In this document: piece after piece, positions 37,535 through 48,538 of the stretch
How the letters are laid out: each line of letters begins with the position of its first letter
Position numbering within the stretch: position 1 is the stretch's first letter
NCBI GenBank assembly: GCA_015039365.1
Contig: WION01000187.1
Location: 1 to 64,000, forward strand
Source: Amanita rubescens
Taxonomy: Eukaryota > Basidiomycota > Agaricomycetes > Agaricales > Amanitaceae
DNA length: 64,000 bases
Direction: 5' to 3'
Program-made: the position numbers and the translations under genes
The notes under the pieces: model-generated
Seen by the model: only the letters and a program-made list of their open reading frames with translations
Databases searched by the model: none
What the model was told of the DNA's origin: nothing

Positions 37535-39254
37535 TTACGTGCGCTCATACAACCCAGAACGGTCCCACGTATGGAAGACCAGACCCATCACGTCCTTTTC
37601 GCTGATACCTTCCTTCGGCCTTTCCGTTTTGTCCTTTGTCAATTCGGCGACTCTGAGGAACAACGTCCCGTCCAACATGTCCGCATTCTTGAACTCCGTC
37701 GCGCTCAGCCTGGAATCTTTGGATCCCTTGAGCCCATAGAGACGCGCCCAGTGCTTCATAGTACGCTGGAATTCTGAAACGTGGCTCTCTTCGTGGACGA
37801 TGGCAGACTGAACGATGTCGAGGAATGGGTTGGACGGCTTGGTGAACGGCTCCTGCTTCGGTGGCCTCATGAATCCGTCGACGTCAAAGTCCGGTCGGCC
37901 GCGTCCAACCCACCACGTAAGGGCCGCAGCGAAATGCGCACGGAGAAGGACCGATTGAGATGGTACGTCAAGTTTGGACAAGATAGAGGGCAAGAATATG
38001 GCAGATGCTACGACGTGCGCCCTGAAGAGAACCAAAGTTTGAGAACGAGGCTCATGTAGTTAAAAAACTAAACGCACAAGAAAAAGTCGGCGTGGAAGCT
38101 CCGGTCTTTCTTCCATCCGCTCATACCATACATGATCGTGTATGCCCATGCGAGTTCTTCGATTTTATCCTCGATTTCCTTCCTGTTTTGTACTAACGCT
38201 CCCAACTTCATATTCATGGTCCACTGTCCAGCGTAGTCCCGGAGCGACTCGTTGGACTTCTTCGCCACGTTCGGGTAAATCTCATATAACCCGCCTTCCT
38301 TGAAACCAGACAACTTCTCGTCCTTCAGGACGCGGGACATGATAGTCAATGCATGGACACTTTCTCCTTTCTGCTGTCGCGGCTTGGAACGCAGCTTATG
38401 CATAATTGTATCCAAGCGAGATGCAAATGGCGAGTGCTGTCCTTTCTCACCCGTTTGGGATGTCACACCCACGTCTTCGAAGCAATGCTTGAAGAAGACG
38501 GGCGCCAACAAGTCTCCCGACTCGTCCTTATGCACCGCGGCCTGCGCCAGTCCTGTTGAATATCCGTTAAAGGTCAAGAATGATAGAGTAGAAGAGTGAA
38601 AGTTACCTTCAGCGACGAGACCAGGCATGCCAAGTTCGAGGCCAGAGCCTAGCGTCATCATCGGATGAAACGCCGATGCCATTAATCGGCTCAACATGGC
38701 AGGTTCAGAGCCATTATGGCCAAAATTCGAATCAAATGCGAAGATGTACTCGTGAATGACGGCGGTCGTGCCTTGCTCTTGCGTGGCCTTAGTGAAAAAG
38801 TCGAGGTAAGCCCTGTAATAGCTTTAAAGACAGATCAGAATTCGTTGACTGGCAAATTGAGCTGATAACCCACCGGTCTTCGCCTAGATGTTGTTTCCAA
38901 TTCGCCTTGGTTATTTCCTCGGGGGATTTAATCGCTTCGAGTTGAAAAGACTTGTCGTTTTCGTACCCTTTCTGCAGGGCATGCTCGTTCGCGCCCAAGG
39001 CCCAAAGCGCCGTTGCGTGGTGACTGGCGTGACTTCATAGACGATTCAATATGGCAACGCAGAAAGGGAAGAGAGACATACTTGTGGAAGCAGTTTTCTT
39101 TGTCGCAGAAACAATGCCATTTTTCGTGATTGTCCTTCAAGATATCCACGAGCTTTTGCGATGTCTTCAAGTTGGTACCAGCATCAGGGTACGGCACAAT
39201 CGATCGCGCGTCTGCGGGTGGTGGGGAAAGCAACGGGAAAAGGTCCTGGCTCAT
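37535..39254 (-). CDS. Questin-oxidase-like (DUF4243) protein
   Basis: The family includes Aspergillus GedK (questin oxidase) and AflY, Baeyer-Villiger-like enzymes of polyketide pathways. The start is MSQDLFPLLSPPPADARS. Typical blocks are HHATHALWALGANEHALQKG (the His-rich N-terminal motif), ANWKQHLGEDR, FHPMMTLGSGLELGMPGLVA then AQAAVH, ELAWAYTIMYGMSGW, and a C-terminal helix region FAAALTWWVGRGRPDFD. It ends DRSGLYERT. The frame is intact over several introns. No polyketide synthase lies nearby, so the substrate is open; in basidiomycetes such genes are common outside clusters. It converges with MET17 (220 bases between stops). Confidence 0.8.
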
Positions 39255-39955
39255 TTTCAAAGTGCGTCGTTGGCGTCTTGGGGCTTACACCCTTTTTATA
39301 TGGAGGTCTCAGTTGAGTGGAGCGTTCGCCAGCGACGCCAACGCCTAGCCGTCGTAATGAATTCAATTCGGGGAAAACCGAACTTCTGAATTTGAAACCT
39401 TGAACGTCATGCATTCGAATCATGGCTTCGCGGGTGTATGATCGAAGAACGTGCGAGTCGGCGTGTGAGTGTTGAGAGTGCACGCTCGGCTTTCCCCGAG
39501 ATGCTATGTGCGGAGACAGATAGTTGGAGCATATATAAAGAGATAGGTACTTACATAGTAGCAATAGCAATAATAGTGGGCGTCTCTCATTCTCTCGCCC
39601 CCAACTGGTGTGATTGTCTCTCTCTCTTTCTCGCAGCTATTCGGACTCCGCCATCACTGCGCGCGTTCTCAACACTGAGCATAATACCTCCTTGGTTTCG
39701 AGTCTATTTGATACATCCGTGCTCAGGCTGATGAGAACAACATAGAGGAGGGAACAACAGAGACAACGAGATGATGAGATGACAAGAGACGAACTTGGAG
39801 GGATGACGAGATGACGAGGACCTGCCCGTCTGTATATAATAGTTTTTCTTTCATAGTTATTCCTTAGTGTGAAAGAAAATGTAAACCCCATACAAAGTAG
39901 AGGCCTAGGCGGCACTCGTGGTGAGTTGACGACCCCGACTCAAACAAGAGTCATT
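39255..39955. promoter_or_regulatory. Upstream region of the questin-oxidase-like gene with CT tract and GATGACGAGA repeats
   Basis: A CT-rich tract (about 39,595-39,640, TCTCTCTCTCTTTCTCGCAG) and a string of GATGAGATGACAAGAGACG and GATGACGAGATGACGAGG units (39,770-39,815) are seen. No gene was recognised. Base composition is normal here and changes sharply just after this region. Confidence 0.45.
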
Positions 39956-39981
39956 CAATGCGATGAACGCACTATAAATAG
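39956..39981 (+). repeat. Left boundary repeat of the CpG-poor island
   Basis: CAATGCGATGA followed by ACGCACTATAAATAG. The parts CAATGC(A)ATGA and ACGCACTATA recur in the same order and orientation at 47,405-47,440, at the other edge of the island. Confidence 0.6.
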
Positions 39982-40370
39982 CCTTTATGTAACAATGTCA
40001 CTGATCCACATGGCTCCTTTCTCACGGATCTCACCTTACATCAGCAAAACTACATTCTGGCTTAGGCTCTTGCACACACTTAAGAACTTCAGCTGTTACC
40101 ATCCCACTTACTAGTTACTTGTGTAAGTAGTCTATGCTTAACTGCTTACAGGAGGAGCCCAACATTTTATAAGATCTATCTGAGTACATAAGTGGCTAAG
40201 ATTCAATATGACAATTTATTACATCAAGGATCTTCTCATAACATTATAATGTAATGCAATAGTCATTAGCTAACATGGCAAAAGTCTTCGGATTGCATCT
40301 GATTCTGTCTGACACACTGATTGTCTGGCTGCCTGATCATCTGAGATACACTACTCTACAACTTGTCTGA

Positions 40371-40402
40371 TTTTCTGATTTTCTGATTTTCTGATTTTCT
40401 GA
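40371..40402 (+). repeat. Microsatellite (TTTTCTGA)x4
   Basis: Four exact 8-base units in AT-rich, non-coding DNA inside the CpG-poor island. Confidence 0.9.
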
Positions 40403-41149
40403 CAGATGAATTGTCTGACTGCTACCATCTTTAAATTTAACATGTAAGATTATACCTATAATTTTTACTGATTGTGATATTTTTAGCTTTTAGTTACAAA
40501 AAATATTTATATTTAATTGCCTTAGTAATAACCTATTTAGCAATATGTTTAAAGTAGAAGGAGCACCAGCAATTAGTTTTACAACAAGTTTGGGTGTTAC
40601 TTCCACTTCTATTATTATAATTATTATGCATAACTATAAACTATTTTGAATTAACTAAACCATACATTGGATTTAATTAATCTGATTAACTATAACCTAA
40701 TTTATTTAAATAAATAGGCAATGGCACAGATACTTTTACAGATACTGTCCACTGTATCTGTATCTGTCCCTTCAAGGGCTTCAAGGGTAAGTACATATCT
40801 GTGCAGTCACAGATAATCCATGGATAATCAACAGATACATCCACAGATTACCCAAGGGTCTATAGCTGTTCAACAAGTTTGTACCTAGACTAGTAGTTTG
40901 AAGCTATGTAGTTTAAGTGTTCAGACAGTCTTTAGTTAACTCTATCTCAACCTACATGTCATCTAAATGTGCCACTGCTTCTACATCTTCATATCTTACA
41001 ATGACCATAAGCTCAAACATACTGGAAGTGCATGTGTTGACTTAACTGAAAGCCAACTTAGTATGGGTATGGGAAAGCACAAGATGCCCACAGCTGAAAA
41101 GCCTGCTGCTTCACACCCTTCAGGCAGAATAATAAAGTAGTTATTTATA

Positions 41150-41442
41150 CCTATGACAACTGTGGGGATCTTAGTCAGTGTTCACCTGGTTGGTATCCAG
41201 CTGCTGCCAAAGCAAACGAGAAAGTGGATTTTGCAAATCTACACATATATGGCCTTCTTACCAACCTCATTGACTTCCATTTCTACTCTTATGATCCTCC
41301 TGCCAGAAAATTTGCATTTGACAAGACCCTGATTGTGAACAATACAAGAGACTTGGCATTCACTGACATGATCCCAGGTATCATGTGCCTTCTTCTACAT
41401 ATGTACATAGCTCACAATTTACCAGACATATCTAGTTGGTAG
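41150..41442 (+). pseudogene. Decayed member of an unknown repetitive gene family, copy A (5' part)
   Basis: The frame from 41,224 reads LHIYGLLTNL, FYSYDPPARKFAFDKTLIVN and DLAFTDMIPG, clearly homologous to copy B at 42,558. It has no proper start and is open for only about 70 codons. Function unknown. Confidence 0.55.
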
Positions 41443-41744
41443 ATATTCAGCATGATCTTGACTGCATATCTCAACTGTCTGGAAGTGACAACATTGAAGA
41501 GCATAGAAAGGAAAGAGAAAGGGGATGTTAGTGATCTCTCTTGTGTGTTTTAGACGGTGTTGATTGCATCTGTAGGTTTCCTCTCCAGGCTCTGTGCCTC
41601 TCCAACAAATCCCTTATGTCAATGGGTCTCCAGGACCACTGCACATGGCAATCATCCTGTTAACAATTCTGGTGGTGGAACCATGGAATCTGGTTCAAGA
41701 TTTGGAAAGCTGACAATGCTGGAAGATGTGCCATCAGCTGCAAT

Positions 41745-42075
41745 CAGACTTTTGCCATGTTAGCTAATGTATTGTGTGGTAATATGAAAAGAGCTGCACT
41801 CTGATTCCTCTACCACCTCAAAGATAGCCTTGATGAAGTCTATCAGCACCTCTCTTCAGGCACATGTGACATACCATCATCAGATCATGACCCTGAAATG
41901 TGGCCATGCTTCACTGCTCAGCATGGCAGAATCTTGCCAGTGGCAGATGATCAGATCAAATACACTACTACAACATTTGAAATGGCTAGAATTAAGCTTC
42001 CCTCTTTCTCTGTCACCAAATGGTCCCAATTTGCCAAACAATTTGGTCTGCCAGTGTGCTTCAGTGCTCCATCTT
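41745..42075 (+). pseudogene. Decayed frame with two TGA stops, likely continuing copy A
   Basis: Reading TFAMLANVLCGNMKRAAL, TGA, FLYHLKDSLDEVYQHLSSG, then ADDQIKYTTTTFEMARIKLP and SVTKWSQFAKQFGLPV, then a second TGA. Both in-frame stops are TGA codons, as expected if CGA arginine codons lost their CpG. Family not recognised. Confidence 0.5.
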
Positions 42076-42557
42076 GAACCTTTCATGACCCCCAGGTATC
42101 ACCTTCCCCTGTCATTGCAAGCAGCCATGTTCAAAAATGCTTGGCATTGGCAGGATGTCTATTGTGAGAAGGTCAATTATGCAACAGAGGCAAAAGTAAG
42201 AATTTTAGATCCAGTTAGTATGTTGGCCAAATAGTTCAAACTACATCAACTTTCTTTAATGGTGTGATGAAGTACATTGTTCTAATTGTGGCACTATTTC
42301 AAGGTCAAGTCATCAATGAACCAGAGCAGACAGTGATAACAAAAACTCCACTGGGGGCAGGATTGAGCATAAGGTCAGCACCTTATTTAATGTTGCAGGA
42401 GTTCTGACAAAGATATTTTGGTAGATCTTCACAATCTCTGGAGTCTTCTTTGTCATTGAGCATAAGCTTGGTGGAGGCCCAGATGATAATGTTTTGGCCC
42501 AAATGTTCCTTGAACTTCTGTGTGCTTTGCCAATTGTATTAGTATGTATACTCAGTA

Positions 42558-43075
42558 TTGATCCAACCACTAGCCACTGCCGAAATGAACAAATCAAGCA
42601 ATTTCAAGGGAGTGTGTATCTATGGCCTTTTGACTGACCTCAGATTCTACTCATATGATCCTGTCACCAAACAATTATGTTTTGATGAGACTATAATTGT
42701 CAACACCAAGAGGACAATTGCATTCTCTGACATGATGGAGGGTGTGTTTCTGCCAGGCCCAATGGCATTTGTTCAGAGTTGACTATCTCCCTCAGTTTCC
42801 AATAAAATCTTTGGTGTTGTTCTGTCAGGCTATATGGATGGTTTACATGCATACATAACAAAGAACAAAGACAAGACAACAGATGTTAGTCCACCTGCAG
42901 TATCTTGAGTATGAAATTACTGACATTCATAGTTTTTGTTGGTTGACAAGTGGGAAGCTGCACTTTTGCTAGCAGAGAGCTGTTGTGCCAAGGTTAAAGA
43001 CCCAACTGCTAGTCTTCCAGACATTGAAGAGAAAGCAAATGAAGCTTTGAAATTGTTAATAAAAAGGTAAGCAGT
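42558..43075 (+). pseudogene. Decayed member of the same unknown family, copy B
   Basis: Reads VCIYGLLTDLRFYSYDPVTK, LCFDETIIVN and TIAFSDMMEG, then in further pieces NKIFGVVLSGYMDGLHAYIT and KWEAALLLAESCCAKVKDP, with EEKANEALKLLI. Pieces are separated by stops or by possible introns. The pairing with copy A shows a tandem duplication within the island. Confidence 0.5.
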
Positions 43076-43585
43076 TACTACAGGTATTTCTGAGTCTGGT
43101 CTTATTGTAATGGGAATGCTCACTACACCTTACTTTGACAGTATTCATTCCATTCCTCATGCATCTACCTTCACAGGAGGAAACAATGATCCCTCAACAC
43201 CAGCTGAGCTCAAGGTGCTGGCTACTTGTGTTACTGAAGAAGTGTACCAGCAGTACTTGTCCAAGTCTAAGTAGTAAATACATTTATGACTTGGAGCTTA
43301 TTGTAAAAGTTTTTTGTCACCTTAAACATAGTAATGACTCCTCATCAAATCAGAACATGCAAGTTAGCCTTTGTGCTAGTTGAGATATCAAGTAGTGATA
43401 ATTGATTTCATTCATTTGTGGATAAAACACTGATTTAGTAAGACAAAAGCCTTCATTACATTTTAGCTTCAGAATAAAGGTAAGTTTGCATAATTGCTAC
43501 CACACAGCAATTGGGAAGTAGTTCTGCTATAACCTTTTCAATAGTAGTTATGAGTTGCAACTGCCACTCCCTCATCAAAGAGACA

Positions 43586-46500
43586 TCAAGATTTCAAGTC
43601 TGGAAATTTTGGAATGACTTTGGATTGTTGTAACTTGCTCCATATCTTCTTCCACACTTTGTCATGTATTTCAGAATGTCCACTCTGTGCTCCCAGGAGA
43701 ATCTTGACAATGTCAGCATGCCCTCCACATGATGCAGCTTGCAATGCATTGCAAAAAACTCCACCCTGTGCATTCACATCTGCACCTTTGTCCAAGAGAA
43801 ACCTGGAAATTTCAGCATGACCTTGCCATGATGCAGCTTGCAATGCATTGCCATATCTCCCACCCTGTGCACTCACATCTGCACCTTTATCCAAGAGAAG
43901 CCTTGTGATTTCAGCATGACCTCCACATGATGCAGCTTGCAATGCATTGCCATAATATCCACCCTGTGCATTTACATCTGCACCTTTGTCTAATAGAAGC
44001 CTAACAATTCTAGCATAACCTACATGTGATGCTGCTTGCAATGCATTGCCATAATCTCCATCTCCACCCAGTGCATTCACATCTGCACCTTTGTCCAAGA
44101 GAAGCATGACAATTTCAGCATTACCTGCATGTGATGCAGCTTGCAATGCACTACAATAATTTCCACCCTGTGCATTTGCATTTGCACCTTTGTCCAAGAG
44201 AAGCTTGGCAATTTCAGCATGACCTCCCCATGATGCAGCTTGTAATGCATTCCCATAGTCTCCACCCTGTGCATTCACATCTGCACCTTTGTCCAAGAGA
44301 AGCTTGGCAGTTTCAGCATGACCTGTATGTGATGCAGCTTGCAATGCATTGAAATAATGTCCACCTTGTGCATTTACATCTGCACCTTTGTCTAAGAGAA
44401 GCCTGGCAATTTTAATGTGACCTCCACATGATGCAGCTTGCAATGCACTTCCAAAATGTCCACCCTGTGCATTCACATCTGCATCTTTGTCTAAGTGAAG
44501 CTTGACAATCTCAACATGACCTCCCCATGATGCAGCTTGCAATGCACTGCCAAAATGCCCACCCTGTGCATCCACATCTGCATCTTTCTCTAAGAGAAGC
44601 TTGGCAATTTCAGCATGACCTCCACATGATGCAGCTTGCAATGCATTGCCAAACTGTCCACCTTGTGCATCAACATCTGCATCTTTATGTAAGAGAAGCC
44701 TGGCAATTTCAACATGACCTGCATGTGATGCAGCTTGCAGTGCATTGCCATATTCTCCACCCTTTGCATTCATGTCAGCACCTCTATCCAAGAGAAATTT
44801 GGCAATCTCAACATGACCTTCATGTGATGCAGCTTGCAATGCATTGTCATAATGTCCACTCTGTGCATTCACATCTACACCTTTATCCCAGAGAAGCTTG
44901 ACAATTTCAGCAGAGCCACTCCATGATGCTGCCTGCAATACATTGCCATACTTCCCACCCTGTGCATTCATATCTGCACCTTTGTCCAAGAGAAACTGGG
45001 CAATTTCAGCATGCCCCTCAGATGATGCAGCTTGCAATGCATTGCCAAATTTTCCACCCTGTGCATTCACATATGCACCTTTATCCCAGAGATGCTTGAC
45101 AATATCAGCACAGCCTCTCCATGATGCAGCCTGCAATGCATTGCCATAATGTCCACCCTGTGCATTCACATCTGCACCTTTGTCTAAGAGAAGCTTGGCA
45201 ATTTCAGCATGACCTCCACATGATGCAGCTTGTAATGCATTGTCAAAAATTCCACCCCGTGCATTCACATCTGCACCTCTGTCCAAGAGAAACTGGGAAA
45301 TTTCAGCATGACCTCCCCATGATGCAGCTTGCAATGCATTGCCATATCTTCCACCCTGTGCATTCACATATGCACCTCTGTCTAATAGAAGCATGGCAAT
45401 TTCAGCATGGCCTCCATATGATGCAACTCGCAATGCATTCCCATAATCTCCACCCTGTTCCACATCTGTACCTTTGTCCAAGAGAAGCTTGACAATACCA
45501 GTATATCCTTTCTCTGATGCAATTTCAATCAGTGAACTGTATGTCCAACTCCATTCATTTCTCCATTTATTGCTTTTGATTGTTGTCTCTATAATGTCCT
45601 GCAATCCAAATACTGCAGCATAATGGAGTGGTGATAGCACAGTATATATAGCTTCAAGCATGTGGGCATCATGATTTAATTTTCCCCATGTCTTAAAAGC
45701 TCCATGTTGATCCCATAAAAACCTTGTCACTAGATCCTGGAGAATTGCATTCTTGCTGCTAAGCTGGTAGTGATTGGACCAAAATTCAGCTGGATAATAA
45801 TATTTGGAGATTTTGTCTCTTCCTGCCTCAGATGTTAGCAGCATATAACTCAGACAGCACTGTGCAATGGCACCATGGCCTAATTGTACATCAGACAAAG
45901 CAATCTTTCTTGGTTTCTGCAGGAAATACTCCTTTACAGATGCATGTGCCAGTTGAACTCTGTTGTCAGCTGTCTTTGTTACAAGACTGGAGCAAACATT
46001 TATCCCATCTTCAGGATGAGCCAATCCCAAGTTGAAATCAAATTTGCCACTGGTAGCATCAAATGTCACAGCAATGGCTAGTTCCTCCAGTGTCAGAGGT
46101 CTCATTCCCAACATCAGCCATTGTAGAATAACTTTTGCAATTGGTAGCAGTTTTTCATTAATTCTCTGAAGTGTTTGATCATATATTGTTTCTAAATCCT
46201 TTGGCAGGCTTTTCAGTGTCTCCATGAGCACACTCTGGCTTGGGCAATGCTTTAGCTCTTCAATTTGGCATGCAACCCAGCGGAACCTGCTCAAATACCT
46301 TAGCTCCTCCTTTATCATAAAGACATATGGTTATAAACTTATACATACATTCCATTAGCACTGCCAATTAGTGCATTCTTTATATGCTGTTGTATTTCAT
46401 GACTCCATCTTCTTAATCTAACATCATTTTCAACAGCTGAATTGATATAGGATATGATGTCAGAGTCAACTAATTCTGCAGCCAAGTGCAGTTCTGTTGG

Positions 46501-47223
46501 GACCAATTCTTCCATGTTGATGATGATATCTTGCTCCCTCCTGCTGGTCACCAAGAGGTGAAAGTGGGGCAATTGCCACTTATGGATAACTTTAATCACT
46601 TGATCAAATAACTTGTGATAATCATCATCACATTCATCCAAAGCATCAATAACCACATAGGTCTGTCTGAAGCCTTCCAGAAGCTTCATAAGCAAAGTAA
46701 GAAGTTCATCCTTGGTTGGGAGAGATGACTTGTCGTGCTTGCCATACAGTTTGTCCATGGGGAGATAATTCTTTGACTTTGCTGTAAGACTAAAGACTAA
46801 TGATGAAATGAGACTTCTGGCAGTCTGCTTTGCCTCATCGTTGATATCAAAGTAGAAATAAGCCAAACCAGTTTCAGGCTGAGCCTGCACAATGGCTTTA
46901 ATATCCTCAATGATAGTGGAACTATCCTTACTATAAGCAGTTACATATGAGTAAAACAAGTGATACTAACCAAATAAGTGTCTTTCCACAACCAGCTAGT
47001 TTTACTTGAGATACAACCAATCTTGGTTTAAGTTGTGGTTATGCCACTCACAAATGCCATTGATCCACATGAAAGAATTGGATTGTTCTTTCCATTTGAT
47101 GTACCTCTTGTCCTCAAGGAGCCACTGACAAGAGCCTTCTAAGTGCTTCTCTCTAGCATTGTTATGGTTAACTGATGGGTCAGGCACATTTAGCCACTGT
47201 TTGAACTTGGCTGGGGAAGGCAT
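43586..47223 (-). CDS. NACHT-ankyrin NLR-like STAND protein
   Basis: Fungal NLR-like proteins are inducible signalling ATP/GTPases linked to non-self recognition. From MPSPAKFKQWLNVPDPSVNH the protein enters the NACHT domain almost at once: ILWING-type block FMWINGI, spliced to AGCGKTLI (Walker A), then TYVVIDALDECDDDY (Walker B), LLVTSRREQDI (sensor), and FRWVACQIEELKHC, LPKDLETIYDQTLQRI and LAHASVKEYFL of the post-NACHT helical region. About 18 near-identical 33-residue ankyrin units (core NALQAASWGGHAEIAKLLL, DKGADVNAQGG) follow, plus two weaker ones before them. At least three introns are used. No N-terminal effector domain was found: upstream DNA is non-coding. The long open frame contrasts with the decayed DNA around it. 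Confidence 0.85.
43690..45500 (-). repeat. Tandem 99-base DNA repeats encoding ankyrin units
   Basis: About 18 units of 99 bases (one is 105, with an extra GD) are repeated head to tail. Units differ at a few recurrent codons, mainly the W/C/H/S residue after QAAS and the residues following it, which fall on the variable ankyrin surface. Confidence 0.9.
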
Positions 47224-47404
47224 GCTTAAGTCAATGCAGAAATTGAGGCTAAGTACAACAAACCAAGGAGCTCTTCAGAATTTACTACACAAACACTTTA
47301 GCTTAGTCATCCTTTCAATCACAAGACATCTCATACCATTTATGACATTGATATTGTTCAGTGTAGTTTCATTATGTGTCTAGTTTGAGAAAGATCTACA
47401 TTTG

Positions 47405-47440
47405 CAATGCAATGAGCACAGCCGAACACGCACTATATAG
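47405..47440 (+). repeat. Right boundary repeat of the CpG-poor island
   Basis: CAATGCAATGA, ten further bases, then ACACGCACTATATAG. It shares CAATGC-ATGA and ACGCACTATA with the left boundary. CpG content returns to normal from here on. Confidence 0.6.
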
Positions 47441-48538
47441 TCACGACCAACATCAATAACAGTACTTCCCTTGATATTGATATCCATCCAGGTCGGGAAA
47501 TGCACAGTGATGTTCAAAGTACAAGATCAAGATGCAACTGACAAACGTGTCACGGTCACTCTCTCACATTTCCACGACCTATCGCCTACGGCTCTAGATC
47601 TCCGACTGCAACTCCTCGCAAACACAACAGCCCCAACCTCAGGTATCCATATTCGCCCCGAAACCTACCGCAATTCCTTCAATACCTCTTAAATTTCAAG
47701 TAGCGAACGGGCCGTAGAGAATCGGCCGTCATCGCGTCGCGCCAGCAGCAGGCGAGCATACTAATGATCGAGCTCAGGAGTGGCCCTCCCTGTCGTAATC
47801 GTCACACCGGGCAGGATTAAACATTCCACCGATATGGGGGTCTACAAAGCATGGGTACTAGGGGGCTGGTTATCGTCATCGAGCAGGAGGGAAAGAGGAA
47901 GGGAAAGTGATTGTGGTTGGGTGCGGACCTCCTCTGCGTTCTACGATAATAGCCGTTCGAAGTTGTTTACGGTGCTTCTTTTAGTCCTAGTCCTGCCCCT
48001 TTGCGTAATGGAGGATAATAGCTTTTATACTGCCATCGTGTGTTTATCTAACAAAGTAATAATGAATTAAGAATGAAGGCCAAATGCTACAAAACCTCGA
48101 GCTGCAGAAGCGGCGAAAAAACTAGGGGAGTCCACTATAACAGAAAAAGCGGAAGAAGGCAAGATGTGCGCTGTAGCCCCAGAGACCAGTGAAAACCGGC
48201 CCTACGGACGGCATGTACTTTCGTCTGGAATTAAACAGGATGAATCGTATAGTCGAACAACTGGCACGACTATTAAGACCATCACAAGAGAGGTCCGGGT
48301 GATGGATGTCGATGGATGAGGCAGGCTACGGAACTGGATCAGCCCACGCATATAGAATGACATCCGCACCTTCGTCAGCCGTCCACATCCCTCGTTTTCC
48401 AACATATTTAGCACCTCATCATTGCTTGGTAGAGGGGCTAAGTATGGTTGAGGCAGCGTTCGCGCCCCTTTCATTGACAATTCTCACGGGGCAACAAAAC
48501 ATCACGCGTCACGCGTCACGACCTTGACAAAAACGACC
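47441..48538. other. Gene-free region upstream of the G-alpha gene
   Basis: About 1.1 kb with only short frames. CpG content is normal. CACGCGTCACGCGTCACG just before the G-alpha start (about 48,502-48,520) is a short direct repeat of CACGCGT that might be a regulatory site. Confidence 0.4.

Larger units (their letters stand above)
39982..47404. mobile_element. CpG-depleted, repeat-bounded island of unknown type
   Basis: CG dinucleotides almost vanish in this 7.4 kb: I counted two in 43,561-45,480 (1,920 bases), while GC dinucleotides stay common and flanking genes are CpG-rich. The island holds decayed frames of an unknown repetitive family and one NACHT-ankyrin gene. CpG loss is what long-term cytosine methylation and deamination of silenced repeats produces. 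Direct repeats at the edges suggest an inserted segment. No transposase, reverse transcriptase or terminal inverted repeats were recognised, so the element type is unknown. Confidence 0.5.

Noticed and set aside
39595..39640. CT-rich tract as a microsatellite of special interest
   Set aside because: Pyrimidine-rich tracts are common in fungal promoters; nothing distinguishes this one.
40000..43500. CRISPR array or prokaryotic-type repeats in the AT-rich region
   Set aside because: No regular repeat-spacer spacing; only microsatellite units and decayed eukaryotic frames.
44077..45492. Long plus-strand frames across the ankyrin region (Met/His/Cys-rich)
   Set aside because: These are antisense shadows of the 99-base ankyrin repeats; their periodicity simply mirrors the real minus-strand gene.
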